Shown piece by piece: positions 1 through 8,878 of a DNA stretch of 64,000 nt. Source of the DNA: Paenibacillus apiarius (GTDB lineage Bacteria; Bacillota; Bacilli; Paenibacillales; Paenibacillaceae); NCBI RefSeq assembly GCF_017052585.1, contig NZ_JAFFHZ010000001.1, positions 1,593,501 to 1,657,500 of the forward strand. Reading direction: 5' to 3'. The position numbers and the translations under genes are program-made. Numbering within the stretch: position 1 is the stretch's first letter; every line of letters begins with the position of its first letter. The notes below the pieces were generated by a model, which did not search any database, was not told where the DNA came from, and saw nothing but the letters and a program-made list of their open reading frames with translations.

Positions 1-312
1 GGTCACCCCGCCGATATCGATCAAATAACGATGGATTCCGGACACCACGCCCACGACAAGACCGACCCAAGGCCCGAATAAGATGCCTCCTGCCATAATC
101 ACGATGATCCGTACGTTGACGAGCGAGCCTTCCACATCAATGCCTGAGTAGGTACCGAATAGTGCAAAGGTACAGAACAGAATCGTAACGACGGAAAACT
201 CCTTCGTTGTCAGCGATTCTTTTTGCAGAATTTGCTTAAAGCTCGGAATACGAGTTAAGAAAAACAAAATAATTAACAATAATGCTGCCCGCTCAAAGAG
301 CTGAAGCAGCAT
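1..312 (-). CDS. LytS-like sensor kinase, N-terminal part (runs off the window)
   Basis: Reading leftwards from an ATG at 312, 104 codons stay open to the window edge. The start is preceded by AGAAGGAGA. The residues are mostly membrane-spanning helices with short loops, including the stretches [17 protein letters not shown] and [18 protein letters not shown]. This pattern is typical of the 5TM-5TMR (LytS-YhcK) sensor domain that opens LytS-type histidine kinases, which work with LytR/LytTR regulators on murein hydrolase and holin-like genes. Only the membrane part is visible, so the GAF and kinase domains are assumed and not seen. It lies immediately left of the transposon-end region at 501-706. 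Confidence 0.75.
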   Translation of the reverse strand, partial: MLLQLFERAALLLIILFFLTRIPSFKQILQKESLTTKEFSVVTILFCTFALFGTYSGIDVEGSLVNVRIIVIMAGGILFGPWVGLVVGVVSGIHRYLIDIGGVT

Positions 313-500
313 CGTGAAATCTCCTTCTATGGAAACTACCTCCCTTTATCACAAGCTGTTGTTTGATTATTTTATCAAAGTTTGCTCTGTTTTCACGTTC
401 CAAATATATACAAAATGTTCGTCATATACTTCACTGGCTACATCCCCTTCTTAATAAAACAGTCCCGATGACCTAACAAAGCATCATCGTGACTATTCTA

Positions 501-548
501 GAAGTTCCACACTTTTTTTACTGATTCCACACTTTATATCACCAGACA
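501..548 (-). mobile_element. Left-facing Tn7-type transposon end (GTGTGGAA class)
   Basis: Read on the minus strand from 548, the sequence begins TGT, has eight bases (CTGGTGAT), then ATAAAGTGTGGAATCAG, followed at once by AAAAAAGTGTGGAAC. The layout TGT, 8-bp gap, then about 20-bp direct repeats containing AAAGT is that of a Tn7 end with TnsB-type binding sites. The repeat core differs from the AATAAAGTNTTAGACT class found elsewhere in the window, so it belongs to a different element. The same end type recurs at 40321-40346. The element it would close lies to the left and is not identified. Confidence 0.6.
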
Positions 549-550
549 GC

Positions 551-706
551 TGTCACGGGAAAATATAGTATTAGACCGAGGTTGTTGATCCTATGCGGTT
601 TTTGAATAGCAAAATCAGCAGCCTCTGTAAATATAAGTTTTAGACTGACCCCGTAAAAAGAAGCAGCGGCGGCGGATAGGACTCGAAAATAAAGTCTTAG
701 ACTCCC
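551..706 (+). mobile_element. Right-facing Tn7-like end with three spaced TnsB-type sites
   Basis: It starts TGTCACGGGAA, then AATATAGTATTAGACC. Further sites lie near 630 (AATATAAGTTTTAGACTG) and 687 (AATAAAGTCTTAGACT). The terminal TGT, the 8-bp gap and the three spaced repeats match the architecture of the Tn7 left end, and the site offsets (about 8, 78 and 134 bp from the terminus) equal those of the glmS-proximal end at 44501. The TGT begins only two bases after the ACA of the opposing end at 548. The five preceding bases are ACAGC, and no matching right end followed by ACAGC was found in the window. Confidence 0.65.
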
Positions 707-756
707 GCTATATTATTTAGCTATCGTATCCCGTTAATTGAATGACTTAAGGTCTA

Positions 757-1376
757 CTTCCGATAGCTTCCGGCCATCATTAGCTTTACTCCGGCCTTCA
801 ACATTGCCCATGCAGAAAGCTATTCCGCAAAAGTATATGCTTCCTCCCTGAATGTCCGTAATGAACCCGCGGCCGGAGCGAAGATCATGGGGCGGTGACG
901 GAAGGCAGTGTTGTAACGGTGATGGACGAACAGTACGGCTGGATGAAGATCCAGTCCGGTCGTCTAACAGGCTGGGTGTCGGATGATTATGTAGCCCTCT
1001 CTGGCTCTTCTGCTATTGGGGGAACAGCCAGCAGCAGCTCAAGCAACCATACGAACTGGGCAGCATCCGGGGCAAGACGTTCGTCATCGACACCAGACAT
1101 GGCGGTGATCCGGGAATGATCGGCACCACCTACGGGACCTTGGAAAAAAATTTAAACCTGCAGACCGTCTATTATCTGCGCGATTATTTAAAGGATGCCG
1201 GTGCTCACGTAACCATGACACGGACGAAAGACAGCCATCGCATTTCCCTTTCCAGCAGGGCTCAGTTGTCACAGTCCGTCTCTGCTGATGCCTTTGTCAG
1301 CATCCACTATAATTCATCGCCGACAAAAGTATCCGGTACGCTTACCTTTTTCTTGTTAAATTGCACCATATTGTAA
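757..1376 (+). pseudogene. Broken N-acetylmuramoyl-L-alanine amidase with SH3 domain
   Basis: Three reading-frame pieces join into one protein: the end of a signal peptide and an SH3-type domain (SSLNVRNEPAAG ... WMKIQSGRLTGWVSDDYV), then an Amidase_3 domain (FVIDTRHGGDPG, LEKNLNLQTVYYLRDYL, SADAFVSIHYNSS). Frame breaks lie near 888 and 1068, the signal peptide lacks a start codon, and homology stops near 1343, before the last third of the catalytic domain. The first zinc-site motif, normally DxGHGG, reads DTRHGG. Intact relatives cleave the peptide stem from muramic acid in the cell wall. This copy cannot make a working enzyme. Confidence 0.8.
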
Positions 1377-1384
1377 TCAAAAGA

Positions 1385-1413
1385 ACCGACTATAAAAAGT
1401 CGGTTCTTTATCT
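1385..1413. terminator. Stem-loop, likely terminator
   Basis: AGAACCGACT, a short loop, AGTCGGTTCT, then T residues on the plus strand. It sits directly after the broken amidase. The stretch 1414-1670 beyond it holds no convincing gene. Confidence 0.6.
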
Positions 1414-1673
1414 TAACTTCGTCATTTTTTATCGTTGGTTTACAACTTTTCAATTCTTGCACATTATAGGGGTTCTATTTAAAAGGTCTTTCGTTTTCGT
1501 ATGAGGATATTCGTTCATATAGAGTTTCCTTTGGGACATCGGACTATTACCATAAAATATCTCCAACAAAATTAGATCAATGAAGCTTCGTGGCAATGGG
1601 GATGCCTATGAAGAACACATGTGTGGAGGGAACAACAAGCGAAACACCTGACATTCCATGATAAATGGGTGTA

Positions 1674-2220
1674 CTAATTCTTAAAACGCTCCACTGCATC
1701 CATAAAACGCCCATCCATCAGTCGAACGATGTGGTTCACGATCGCCTCACAAGGCGTTTTCATCCCATCCTCAATCCAATCCAGCAGCGTTCCTGCAAAG
1801 GCATGGCTGTAAAATTGAACGATGAACGTCTTGTCCTCTTCCGAAATCGCACGGGAATCCGAAACTTCATTGATGACATTGCTTAGAAGTTCAAACAAAA
1901 CCTGATTTAAAAACATCTCCAAATGCTCTTTTCCAAGAGAACGACATGTGTTCATACAAAGCGTCTTGTTGCTTTCCACATATTCTGAAATGATCAACAG
2001 CCCCTGCTGCCAAGTCGCATAGTATTTGTTATTCTGGATAGCGCCTAGTGCCTCCGTTTTATATATCCATCCAAGCAGGTCATAAATATCCTGAAAATGA
2101 TAGTAAAAGGTTTGGCGATTCAACTTGCAGGCTTCCACCAAGTCTTATTTTATCTAAAGTCTTGGTGCCCAGCATATCCTTCAATGCATCAGCCAATGTA
2201 TGCTTGGTGTACGGATGCAT
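1674..2220 (-). pseudogene. TetR-family regulator (DhaS-like), frameshifted
   Basis: The minus strand encodes a TetR-type protein: an N-terminal helix starting MHPYTKHTLADALKDML from the ATG at 2220 (preceded by GGAGAGG), then in another frame LVEACKLNRQTFYYHFQDIYDLL, the recognition-helix region, and a C-terminal ligand domain resembling the TetR_C_8 group. The frames break near 2142, where a few bases between TLDKI and LVEAC appear to be missing, so no full-length protein is made. It is divergent from the oleate hydratase gene, the classic position for a local repressor. If the frameshift is real in the cell, the neighbour should be derepressed. Confidence 0.75.
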
Positions 2221-2277
2221 AGGAAACCTCTCCTTACGGTGCAATGTTCCTTATTATTTTACCATAACCTATAGATT

Positions 2278-2330
2278 TTTTAGACACATGGCACCTGACG
2301 TTGAAATTTTAGACACAGGGCTTTTACTGT
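2278..2330 (+). promoter_or_regulatory. Promoter and repeated operator-like motif before oleate hydratase
   Basis: The motif TTTTAGACACATGG at 2278 recurs as TTTTAGACACAGGG at 2307. A possible -35 (TTGAAA, 2301-2306) is followed 17-18 bases later by a weak -10 (TTACTG/TACTGT). The second repeat lies between the two boxes, where a repressor would act. The divergent broken TetR gene is the obvious candidate binder. This is inferred from position only. Confidence 0.4.
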
Positions 2331-2396
2331 CTATTTTTATTCCATTCATACTCCTATAAAGTGGAGGTATCAGGAACACTAAAGGAGGTTATAAGG

Positions 2397-4166
2397 ATGT
2401 ATTATAGCAATGGTAACTATGAAGCATTTGCCCGTCCAAAGAAACCACTCGGTGTTGATCAAAAATCCGCCTATCTGATCGGCTCTGGTCTTGCATCACT
2501 GTCCGCAGCCGCGTTCCTCATACGTGATGGTCAGATGAAGGGGGAAAACATTCATATTCTTGAGGAACTCGATATTGCCGGAGGTGGATTAGACGGCATC
2601 TACGATGACGGCCGGGGTTTCATTATCCGCGGTGGCCGGGAAATGGAAAACCACTTCGAATGCCTTTGGGATCTATTCCGCTCTATTCCTTCACTTGAAA
2701 CGGAGGGTGCATCGGTATTAGATGAATTTTACTGGCTCAACAAGGAGGATCCGAACTTCTCCTTGCAGCGTGCTATCCTCAATCGTGGTGAGGATGCACA
2801 TACCGATGGCAAATTCACACTTACTCAAACCGCTTCGATGGAAATTATCAAGTTGTTCTTTACTCCAGAAGAAGCGCTTGAAGATATGAAAATTACAGAT
2901 GTCTTCTCGGAAGATTTCTTTAACTCGAATTTCTGGCTTTACTGGCAGACGATGTTTGCGTTTGAGCCTTGGCACAGCGCCATGGAAATGCGCAGATATA
3001 TCGCTAGATTCATTCATCATATCGGGGGATTGCCAGATTTCTCAGCGTTGAAATTTACAAAATACAATCAGTACGAGTCTCTTGCACTGCCGCTAATGAA
3101 GTATTTGAAAGGCCATGGTGTCACTTTCCAATATGCAACGACCGTAACTAATGTTGAGTTTGATATTACGGAGAACAAGAAAGTTGCTAAAAAGCTGGTC
3201 TATGTTCAAAACGGACAAGAAAAACACATTGACCTGACTGAAAATGATCTGGTATTCATCACCAATGGCAGCAATACCGAAAGCTCCACTTTAGGCGACA
3301 ACAACACTCCCGCCATTATGAACACATCCCTCGGGGGAAGCTGGGAGCTTTGGAAGAAGATCGCGGAGCAAGATCCTGCCTTTGGTCGTCCAGACAAATT
3401 CTGTGGCAACATTGCGGAAAGCAACTGGGAGTCTGCCACCATTACAACGCTAGATGACCGGATTCCGCCTTATATCGAAAAAATCTGCAAGCGCGATCCA
3501 TTCAGCGGAAAGGTCGTTACTGGCGGTATCGTGACGGTAAAAGATTCAAAATGGCTGATGAGCTTTACCTTGAACCGTCAGCCTCACTTCAAATCCCAGC
3601 CAAAAGACCAGCTCGTCGTATGGGTATACAGCTTGTATTGCGACGTGCCAGGTGACTACATCAAGAAACCGATGAAGGACTGCACGGGTATCGAGATCAC
3701 GAAAGAATGGCTCTACCACATCGGCGTACCTGAAGCAGAGATTCACGATCTTGCCGTAAACTCCGCAAACTGTGTCCCTTGCATGATGCCTTATGTTACA
3801 TCTTACTTCATGCCAAGAGCTGCGGGAGATCGTCCGAATGTAGTTCCTGATGGATGTGTCAACGCTGCCTTTATCGGTAACTTTGCCGAAACACCGCGAG
3901 ACACGGTATTCACCACAGAGTATTCGGTACGTACCGCCATGGAAGCTGTGTACACGCTTCTTGACATTGACCGCGGCGTGCCAGAAGTATTTGGTTCAGC
4001 TTATGATGTCCGTGTGTTGATGGATTCCACAGCGAAAATGATGGACGGCAAGAAACTAACCGATATGGAGCTGCCTCCAACAATCCAATTAGCAGCAATG
4101 ACGGGTGTGCAAAAAATTTCTCACACCAGAATCATGCAGCTGCTTAAAGAGTATAAGTTGATCTAA
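2397..4166 (+). CDS. ohyA: Oleate hydratase (MCRA family)
   Basis: This 589-aa flavoenzyme of the myosin-cross-reactive-antigen family adds water to the cis-9 double bond of unsaturated fatty acids, giving 10-hydroxystearate from oleate. This detoxifies antimicrobial fatty acids. The start at 2397 follows AAGGAGGTTATAAGG; upstream in-frame codons lack a comparable site. Family marks are the dinucleotide-binding motif near residue 25 ([19 protein letters not shown]), the IAGGGLDG segment, [16 protein letters not shown], and the C-terminal [25 protein letters not shown]. Length is normal for the family (about 590). The stop codon at 4164-4166 falls where the terminal TGT of a degenerate transposon end would be expected. 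Confidence 0.93.
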   Translation: MYYSNGNYEAFARPKKPLGVDQKSAYLIGSGLASLSAAAFLIRDGQMKGENIHILEELDIAGGGLDGIYDDGRGFIIRGGREMENHFECLWDLFRSIPSLETEGASVLDEFYWLNKEDPNFSLQRAILNRGEDAHTDGKFTLTQTASMEIIKLFFTPEEALEDMKITDVFSEDFFNSNFWLYWQTMFAFEPWHSAMEMRRYIARFIHHIGGLPDFSALKFTKYNQYESLALPLMKYLKGHGVTFQYATTVTNVEFDITENKKVAKKLVYVQNGQEKHIDLTENDLVFITNGSNTESSTLGDNNTPAIMNTSLGGSWELWKKIAEQDPAFGRPDKFCGNIAESNWESATITTLDDRIPPYIEKICKRDPFSGKVVTGGIVTVKDSKWLMSFTLNRQPHFKSQPKDQLVVWVYSLYCDVPGDYIKKPMKDCTGIEITKEWLYHIGVPEAEIHDLAVNSANCVPCMMPYVTSYFMPRAAGDRPNVVPDGCVNAAFIGNFAETPRDTVFTTEYSVRTAMEAVYTLLDIDRGVPEVFGSAYDVRVLMDSTAKMMDGKKLTDMELPPTIQLAAMTGVQKISHTRIMQLLKEYKLI

Positions 4167-4325
4167 ACGAAAACGAATAGATGTAAAGCTATGAGGTTGT
4201 TGCACAATGGTGAGAGAATCAAATCACCGTGCTTCAGCCTCAGAAAAATAAGTTTTAGATTTACCACAATAAATGTAACAACGGCGACCTAAGACCTGAA
4301 AATAAAGCCTTAGACTCGCCGCTGC
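4165..4325 (+). mobile_element. Degenerate second copy of the Tn7-like end
   Basis: This stretch aligns with 551-735 in the same orientation. It shares GAGGTTGTTG and then CAGCCTC, a site AATAAGTTTTAGATT near 4246, a site AATAAAGCCTTAGACT near 4300, and the trailing TTAGCTATCG plus CCCGTTA. The 55-bp spacing between sites is the same in both copies. The outermost site near 4173 is decayed and there is no TGT terminus. It lies between the oleate hydratase stop and the terminator at 4366. Confidence 0.6.
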
Positions 4326-4365
4326 TTTACTTAGCTATCGAACCCCGTTAGCTTAATAACAAAAT

Positions 4366-4403
4366 AAAGAAGGGGTTACAAACTGTAATGTAACCCCTTC
4401 TTT
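4366..4403. terminator. Perfect 15-bp terminator hairpin between convergent genes
   Basis: AAAGAAGGGGTTACA, an 8-base loop, then TGTAACCCCTTCTTT. T or A runs on both sides allow it to stop transcription from either direction, serving both ohyA and the convergent hydrolase. Confidence 0.85.
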
Positions 4404-4443
4404 ATTATTGCGTTAGTTAACAATTTGACTGCTGCATTCACTA

Positions 4444-5298
4444 TTACGTCAACGTTGTGTGGTTCGAAATTGCTTTAATAATCGTATCCCAATCGTCAAA
4501 GTGTACTTCATGCCCCATTCCCTCAACCGTTAACAAGGATGCATTTGGTGCTTCATTAGCAAGTGCAACACCATGTTCCAAGGGAAGAATCGTATCACCC
4601 GTGCCGTGAATAACCAAAACAGGTACATGGATTTCCTTTAACTTTCCTTCGTATGCGTCGTCACCTTTAAGTAGTCCATGATTCAACATACTGACTAGAT
4701 GATTCGCTCGTTTTATCTCGCGTTTTACTTGCTTATACGCTCTATGCTCATCGAAGTGATGCTTGGTACCACACATCAGTCGAGAGCCATTGACCAAGTA
4801 TTTTGCAACCGCCTCTTCATCTAACCAATCCAGTGTCGCTCCATCTGCATGATGAGCATGAATCTTCTCATCCATCGGAGGCAAACCTCTGTCGATATAA
4901 TCAGATCCAAAGATAGTCGAGGCGATCAAAGTTATGGTTAGAACTCTTTGAGGATGCTTTACTGCGATGATCTGTGCAATCATGCCACCCAGTGACAATC
5001 CCACGATGTGCGCTTGGTCAATTCCGTATGAATCAAGCACCCCGACTGCATCATCAGCCATGTCCACCACGGTATATTGGGATTCCCCAGATGGATAGGT
5101 AATTGAACGTCCCACATCTCGGTTATCAAATCGAATCACATAACGACCCGAGTCAGCCAAACCTTGGCAGAACTCGTCGTCCCAATAAATCATCGAACAC
5201 ATGCCTCCCATAATCAGCAAGACAGGTGGATGATTCGGATTGCCGAAACTCTCTGTGCATATCTCAATGCCATTGATTTTCCTTATCTTTTCACTCAT
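4444..5298 (-). CDS. Alpha/beta-hydrolase fold protein
   Basis: A 284-aa cytoplasmic hydrolase. It opens with a short beta strand pair (INGIEICTESFG) and continues with the oxyanion-side motif LLIMGG, then RFDNRDVGRS, the nucleophile elbow GLSLGGM with Ser near residue 97, an acid residue in GTGDTILP, and the catalytic His in EGMGHEVHFDDW near the C terminus. The start MSEKIRK at 5298 is preceded by GGGGAG with a 7-base gap; an ATG five codons upstream lacks this. The layout resembles the esterase or epoxide-hydrolase-like group, but the substrate cannot be told. It faces ohyA across a shared terminator and lies just inside the transposon end at 5632. Confidence 0.8.
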   Translation of the reverse strand: MSEKIRKINGIEICTESFGNPNHPPVLLIMGGMCSMIYWDDEFCQGLADSGRYVIRFDNRDVGRSITYPSGESQYTVVDMADDAVGVLDSYGIDQAHIVGLSLGGMIAQIIAVKHPQRVLTITLIASTIFGSDYIDRGLPPMDEKIHAHHADGATLDWLDEEAVAKYLVNGSRLMCGTKHHFDEHRAYKQVKREIKRANHLVSMLNHGLLKGDDAYEGKLKEIHVPVLVIHGTGDTILPLEHGVALANEAPNASLLTVEGMGHEVHFDDWDTIIKAISNHTTLT

Positions 5299-5587
5299 GA
5301 GATAACTCCCCATTTCATTCGAATTTGTAATTTAAAAAAGCACACTCAAATTAACCCATACATTTTTCAAAAAAATGAATGAGATTAGATGAACTGTACT
5401 TCAAATTAACGTAAACGAATGAACTTGATAATCATTAGGAGCACTCTCCTTTAAAACTATTTGGGATTTTACCCCAAATTTTAATTATACCATACTCACT
5501 GCAATTTTTATAAGCTCTAATGGTCGAATGGTCGAAACAGATAATCCTTACTACGTTAACCTGCCCGTTAGCCTAATAGCTCCGCGA

Positions 5588-5632
5588 GTCTAGAACTTTA
5601 TTTTTCATAAAAAACTTTATTTTCTCCGAACA
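5588..5632 (-). mobile_element. Left-facing Tn7-like end with contiguous TnsB-type sites
   Basis: On the minus strand from 5632: TGT, eight bases (TCGGAGAA), AATAAAGTTTTTTATGAAA, then AATAAAGTTCTAGACTCG. The sites are back to back, like the right end of Tn7 and like the end at 40350. The inner flank shares TTAGGCTAACGGGCAGG with the inner flank of the 40350 end (TTAGGCTAACGAGCAGG). The five bases outside are AAATC. Confidence 0.65.
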
Positions 5633-5700
5633 AAATCTGTAGCTTTAGAATAAAGATTGATCAAATTAATACTAATAGCCTTGATAAACAAGCAAAAAGA

Positions 5701-5741
5701 AAGAGCGTGTTTTGAAAAAAGATTAATCAAAATACGCTCTT
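5701..5741. repeat. Imperfect stem-loop
   Basis: AAGAGCGTGTTTTGA pairs with TCAAAATACGCTCTT with one mismatch across an 11-base loop. It lies just outside the transposon end at 5632, in a stretch without genes. It may be a terminator or a transcribed hairpin. Confidence 0.55.
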
Positions 5742-5796
5742 AATATATTTTATTGAATCATTCTTTTATAAAAAAGTTTGATCATTTCTATGATAT

Positions 5797-5828
5797 TTCC
5801 TCCATTAAAGCGCCCTTTAATGGAGGAA
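5797..5828. repeat. Perfect 14-bp hairpin with CGCC loop
   Basis: TTCCTCCATTAAAG pairs exactly with CTTTAATGGAGGAA around a 4-base loop. It has no adjacent T run and no neighbouring gene it would serve. Apart from these two hairpins and the remnant at 5930, I see nothing in 5633-6180. Confidence 0.6.
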
Positions 5829-5929
5829 CATGCCAGAGGGTGTCAAACAAAGAACTAAGGCTTTGGTCAACCTTTTTGTTTACTTAAATAAAGCAGTCAC
5901 AGTAGTAATTTTGTGACTTCCATTTTTAA

Positions 5930-6152
5930 CTAAACGAAAATTGGAACACACTCTAATGGCCTTCCCCATTTAATTAAATACGATTCAAGCTTAGCAAAGT
6001 CAGTTTTACCGTAAATTAATTTGCTGTTTTTAATTGGTTCAATCTCTACTGTCTGGTAATCAATGATGTTCAAACCCTCACCGGAATTTTTGTAAATCTG
6101 GAATACTTGCCTCTCCTTTTGTGCGTGGTGGGTGGTACTTCCATTTTACCAA
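5930..6152 (-). pseudogene. Unidentified coding remnant
   Basis: Two overlapping minus-strand frames look like coding. One reads VKWKYHPPRTKGEASIPDL; after a frame break near 6085 the other continues LNIIDYQTVEIEPIKNSK and ends TDFAKLESYLIKWGRPLE before a TAG at 5930. The residue mix is protein-like rather than random, but I do not recognise the family and see no ribosome binding site. It is probably the tail of a small gene broken by an indel. Confidence 0.35.
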
Positions 6153-6184
6153 AGGATGGTTTCTTTTTGTTTTTCTTTACATAA

Positions 6185-6236
6185 AAAGGGGCAATCCCTC
6201 AGCCAATTTTCCATGGCTTTTGGGACAGCCCCTCTA
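6185..6236 (-). terminator. Stem-loop after the DUF2785 gene
   Basis: AGGGGC and GCCCCT with an inner CCC/GGG pairing enclose a long loop just downstream of the gene ending at 6242, followed by T residues on the minus strand. Confidence 0.5.
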
Positions 6237-6241
6237 ATCCT

Positions 6242-7087
6242 TTAACTGATAGAAAACCTGTTCAATTTTGCCTCAGTACCAAGCATGACAGTGTTAAGCT
6301 CATTCCCTCGGCTATCTTGTCCCCTTCTGAAATAGAGACTGCGTAAAAAATTCTTGCTGTTCACGCGAGCAATCACCTGACTGCGACTTCTCGGCAAATT
6401 GCAGCATTGCGCTAAGCCGCTAATCCAATCAGCGATTTCTTGATGTGGAAGTAACTCTTTGTCAATCATCGTATCCACGATGTTGACCAACCGCTCATCA
6501 TCCTCATCGCTAAAAATGTGTCTACCATTTTGAAGCATGCCAGAAATAGCGACAAGAACCTCACGCAGCATTGCGACGCTGCTCTCCTCGCACTGCACCA
6601 GCTCGACAAAAACATCCGCACCGTGAGACGCGCTGTGAGCCCAGCCTCCTACTGAAAGGTAACCTCGCAGATCCTTCTCCTCTTTATAATAACGGAGCAT
6701 TGCATGCATTAATTGCTCAATTTCCGCTTGATTGAAAAATGGATTCTGTCTGTGGCGTTGCACAATCAAAGCGATAGGCAAGGCAGAGAACGTCCTTGTA
6801 AAAACTGACTGATCATCCTCGCTGCCAATATTATAGAACAAATGGTTCTCATCAGTCAGAACAGTTAAGAGGCTACGCAACTCCTCTCCACTGAACCTAT
6901 TCTCTTCCTTAATCCACATATAAAACATCGGATAAATCAGGTTATCCCGTAATTCTGGCTGAGGATCGCCAATATATTGAAGTAACAAAGGTAAGAAATC
7001 TTGATGCTGCTCACCTTCGCGTAACTGATACTCATCCTTCTCAATTCTTTGCAAATCCAGCATCAATTTGGTCCTTGTATCGCTCAT
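6242..7087 (-). CDS. DUF2785 family protein
   Basis: A 281-aa, mostly helical cytoplasmic protein of the DUF2785 family, which is common in Bacillales and has no known biochemical role. Family-type segments are RDNLIYPMFYMWIKEENRFS, ENHLFYNIGSEDDQSVFTRT, and KDLRGYLSVGGWAHSASHG, where the conserved Trp-Ala-His and HGAD residues are visible. The start is preceded by GAGAGGGATGGG. No signal peptide or membrane helix is seen. It stands alone, between an unidentified remnant and a broken aminotransferase on the same strand. Confidence 0.85.
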   Translation of the reverse strand: MSDTRTKLMLDLQRIEKDEYQLREGEQHQDFLPLLLQYIGDPQPELRDNLIYPMFYMWIKEENRFSGEELRSLLTVLTDENHLFYNIGSEDDQSVFTRTFSALPIALIVQRHRQNPFFNQAEIEQLMHAMLRYYKEEKDLRGYLSVGGWAHSASHGADVFVELVQCEESSVAMLREVLVAISGMLQNGRHIFSDEDDERLVNIVDTMIDKELLPHQEIADWISGLAQCCNLPRSRSQVIARVNSKNFLRSLYFRRGQDSRGNELNTVMLGTEAKLNRFSIS

Positions 7088-7158
7088 TTTCCCATCCCTC
7101 TCATCATTCGTTCACTCGCCTCGCCGAGATCATGAGTCAGCGGAAATTCTGCTTATTC

Positions 7159-7672
7159 CTATTCCCATCCCTTGGATGCAATAAATTCAGACATCAATTT
7201 CATTGCACCGCGGAATTTGTCAGGGTGAAGCCCAAATCCAACCCTGAAATGTCCAGGACGCTCAAACACTTCACCAGGAAGAACAGATACTTCCGTACTC
7301 GCAATCAATTTCTCTGCAAAATGTTGGCTACTAAGTGTTTTATCTTTCAAAAACGGGAAGGCAACGATTCCGCCTTCTAGTTCAACCCAGTCGAGTACCG
7401 TATTATGCTCGTTGACTAGCTTTCGGAATTCTGATACTTTTCTAGCATCCATGACTTGTGCTCAAGTCCGATCTTCTTCCAATGAAGCAGAAGCCTAACC
7501 GCAATAAAATCATTAATCGAACAAATTGTATGAGTAGTATAATCTTTAAAATCACGAATTTGGTCGATCAACTCCTTGTCAGCGACCACCCACCCTACTC
7601 TCAGTCCAACACATGCGAGACATTTGATCATGGCTCCCATAGCTATTCGTTTCCCATTGTAGAAGCAAGCAA
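7159..7672 (-). pseudogene. Aminotransferase class I/II, C-terminal half, broken
   Basis: Two minus-strand frames give the C-terminal part of a fold-type I PLP aminotransferase: CVGLRVGWVVADKELIDQIR with DFKDYTTHTICSINDF, then, after a frame break near 7437, VLDWVELEGGIVAFPF, VSVLPGEVFERPGHFRVGFG. The small-domain arginine region (FRVGFG) is present, but the PLP lysine and the whole N-terminal half are missing, cut off where the truncated IS begins near 7673. No function remains. Confidence 0.8.
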
Positions 7673-7682
7673 TGTACTTAAA

Positions 7683-8460
7683 AATCCGAGCCTTAGCATC
7701 TTTGCGGGTCTTGAACTTCTCTAAATATACGAGTTCTTTCTTCAGCACACTGTGGAACGACTCGATACAAGCGTTATCATAGCAATTCCCTTTACGGCTC
7801 ATGCTGCCTTTCATCTTATACGTTTTAAGCCGCTCCTGGTACTCCTGAGAAGTATACTGGCTTCCGCGATCAGAGTGATGGAGGACTTCGCCGCGTGGCT
7901 TTTGAACTCGGTAGGCTTGATCTAGCGCCTTGATCACAAGTGACTTGGTCATTCGTTCATCCATATGAAATCCTACGATTTTACGGCTGTATAAGTCCAT
8001 GACGCTGGCTAAATAAAGCCACCCCTCATCGGTTGGGATGTAAGTGATGTCTGTCATCCAGATCTGGTTAGGCGCACTCGCTTGAAACTGTTGGTTCAGC
8101 ACATTTGCGGCGACCGGCAAGTTATGTTTGGAATTTTATATTTCTTGACCGTACGGGATTTAAGGCCCAGTTCCTTCATGATACGAGCAACAGTTTTCTC
8201 GGTTACCTCTATCCCTTGCTTCTTTAGGGTTTCCCAGACTTTCCTGCTTCCGTAAAGACGCCTGTTGTCGAGAAAAATGCGGCGAATTTTCTTTTTCAGC
8301 CACTCATGGCGTTTGCTACGCTTGCTTTCTTTTCGCCGAGTCCAATCATAATAACCGCTTCGGGAGATTCCAAATACGGTGCACATCTTCGCGACACGGA
8401 GCTTGAAGCGGTGATCATGAATAAATTGATAGATCAGCGCCGGTCTTTTGCAAAGTAGTG
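7683..8460 (-). pseudogene. IS3-family OrfB transposase, frameshifted and truncated
   Basis: The N-terminal part (VFGISRSGYYDW, LYGSRKVWETLKKQGI, KTVARIMKELGLKSRTVKKY) and the rve integrase core (WMTDITYIPTDEGWLYLASV, HHSDRGSQYTSQEY, GNCYDNACIESFHSVLKKEL) sit in two frames split near 8125 by a small deletion. The D, D and E catalytic residues are all visible (WMTDITYI, HHSDRGSQ, ACIESFHS). The C terminus is lost at YNGKR. Confidence 0.85.
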
Positions 8461-8730
8461 CATCGCCTTTTTTAAGATTTCGTTCTCCTCTTCCAAATCA
8501 CGAATCCGCTTCTGAAGATCACGCATGGCCTTTTCTTCTGGCTTCAGTTGCCCGCTACCGGGAAACGCTTGATTGCCGTCTTGTTTAAACTCGGCGATCC
8601 ATCGGTAAATCGTATTTTCATGCAAGCCCATTTCTCGAGCTACCTGCGCCACCGACTTTCCTTCTTCTTGAATGAGTCGAACGGTTTGCAACTTGAATTC
8701 TTTGTCGTACTTTTTCGTCATGTCGGACAC
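8434..8730 (-). CDS. IS3-family OrfA (helix-turn-helix protein) of the truncated element
   Basis: This 98-aa protein reads MTKKYDKEFKLQTVRLIQEE, followed by a helix-turn-helix (SVAQVAREMGLHENTIYRWI), then a leucine-zipper-like coiled coil (MRDLQKRIRDLEEENEILKK) at the C terminus. In IS3 elements OrfA binds the ends and is fused to OrfB by a -1 frameshift near its 3' end. Translation may begin at the first or second Met (8730 or 8721). The reading frame is intact although its OrfB is not. Confidence 0.8.
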   Translation of the reverse strand: MSDMTKKYDKEFKLQTVRLIQEEGKSVAQVAREMGLHENTIYRWIAEFKQDGNQAFPGSGQLKPEEKAMRDLQKRIRDLEEENEILKKAMHYFAKDRR

Positions 8731-8878
8731 CTCGATTAAGAATGATTTTATTTTCGCATTCTCGGGTCTCCGTGTCCAATATTGAGTCTAGCACCAGTAT
8801 TATCCCCTTTAAGTAGACACTCAAAAAAAACCTTGTGCTATCATGAGGAACAAGAGTGAACTTGGAGGGGATTTTTCC

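Larger units (their letters stand above)
7673..8778 (-). mobile_element. Truncated IS3-family element (minus strand)
   Basis: OrfA and an OrfB with DDE residues lie on the minus strand. The outer end starts TGGACACGGAGACC at 8778. The opposite end is lost: OrfB homology stops at YNGKR near 7683 and runs straight into the aminotransferase remnant. The element has no partner copy in the window and is inactive because of the truncation and an OrfB frame break near 8125. Confidence 0.8.

Noticed and set aside
551..5632. One single Tn7-like element spanning both ends
   Set aside because: The ends are compatible in orientation and type, but the outside 5-mers (ACAGC and AAATC) differ and a second decayed left-type end lies inside, so a simple insertion is not supported.
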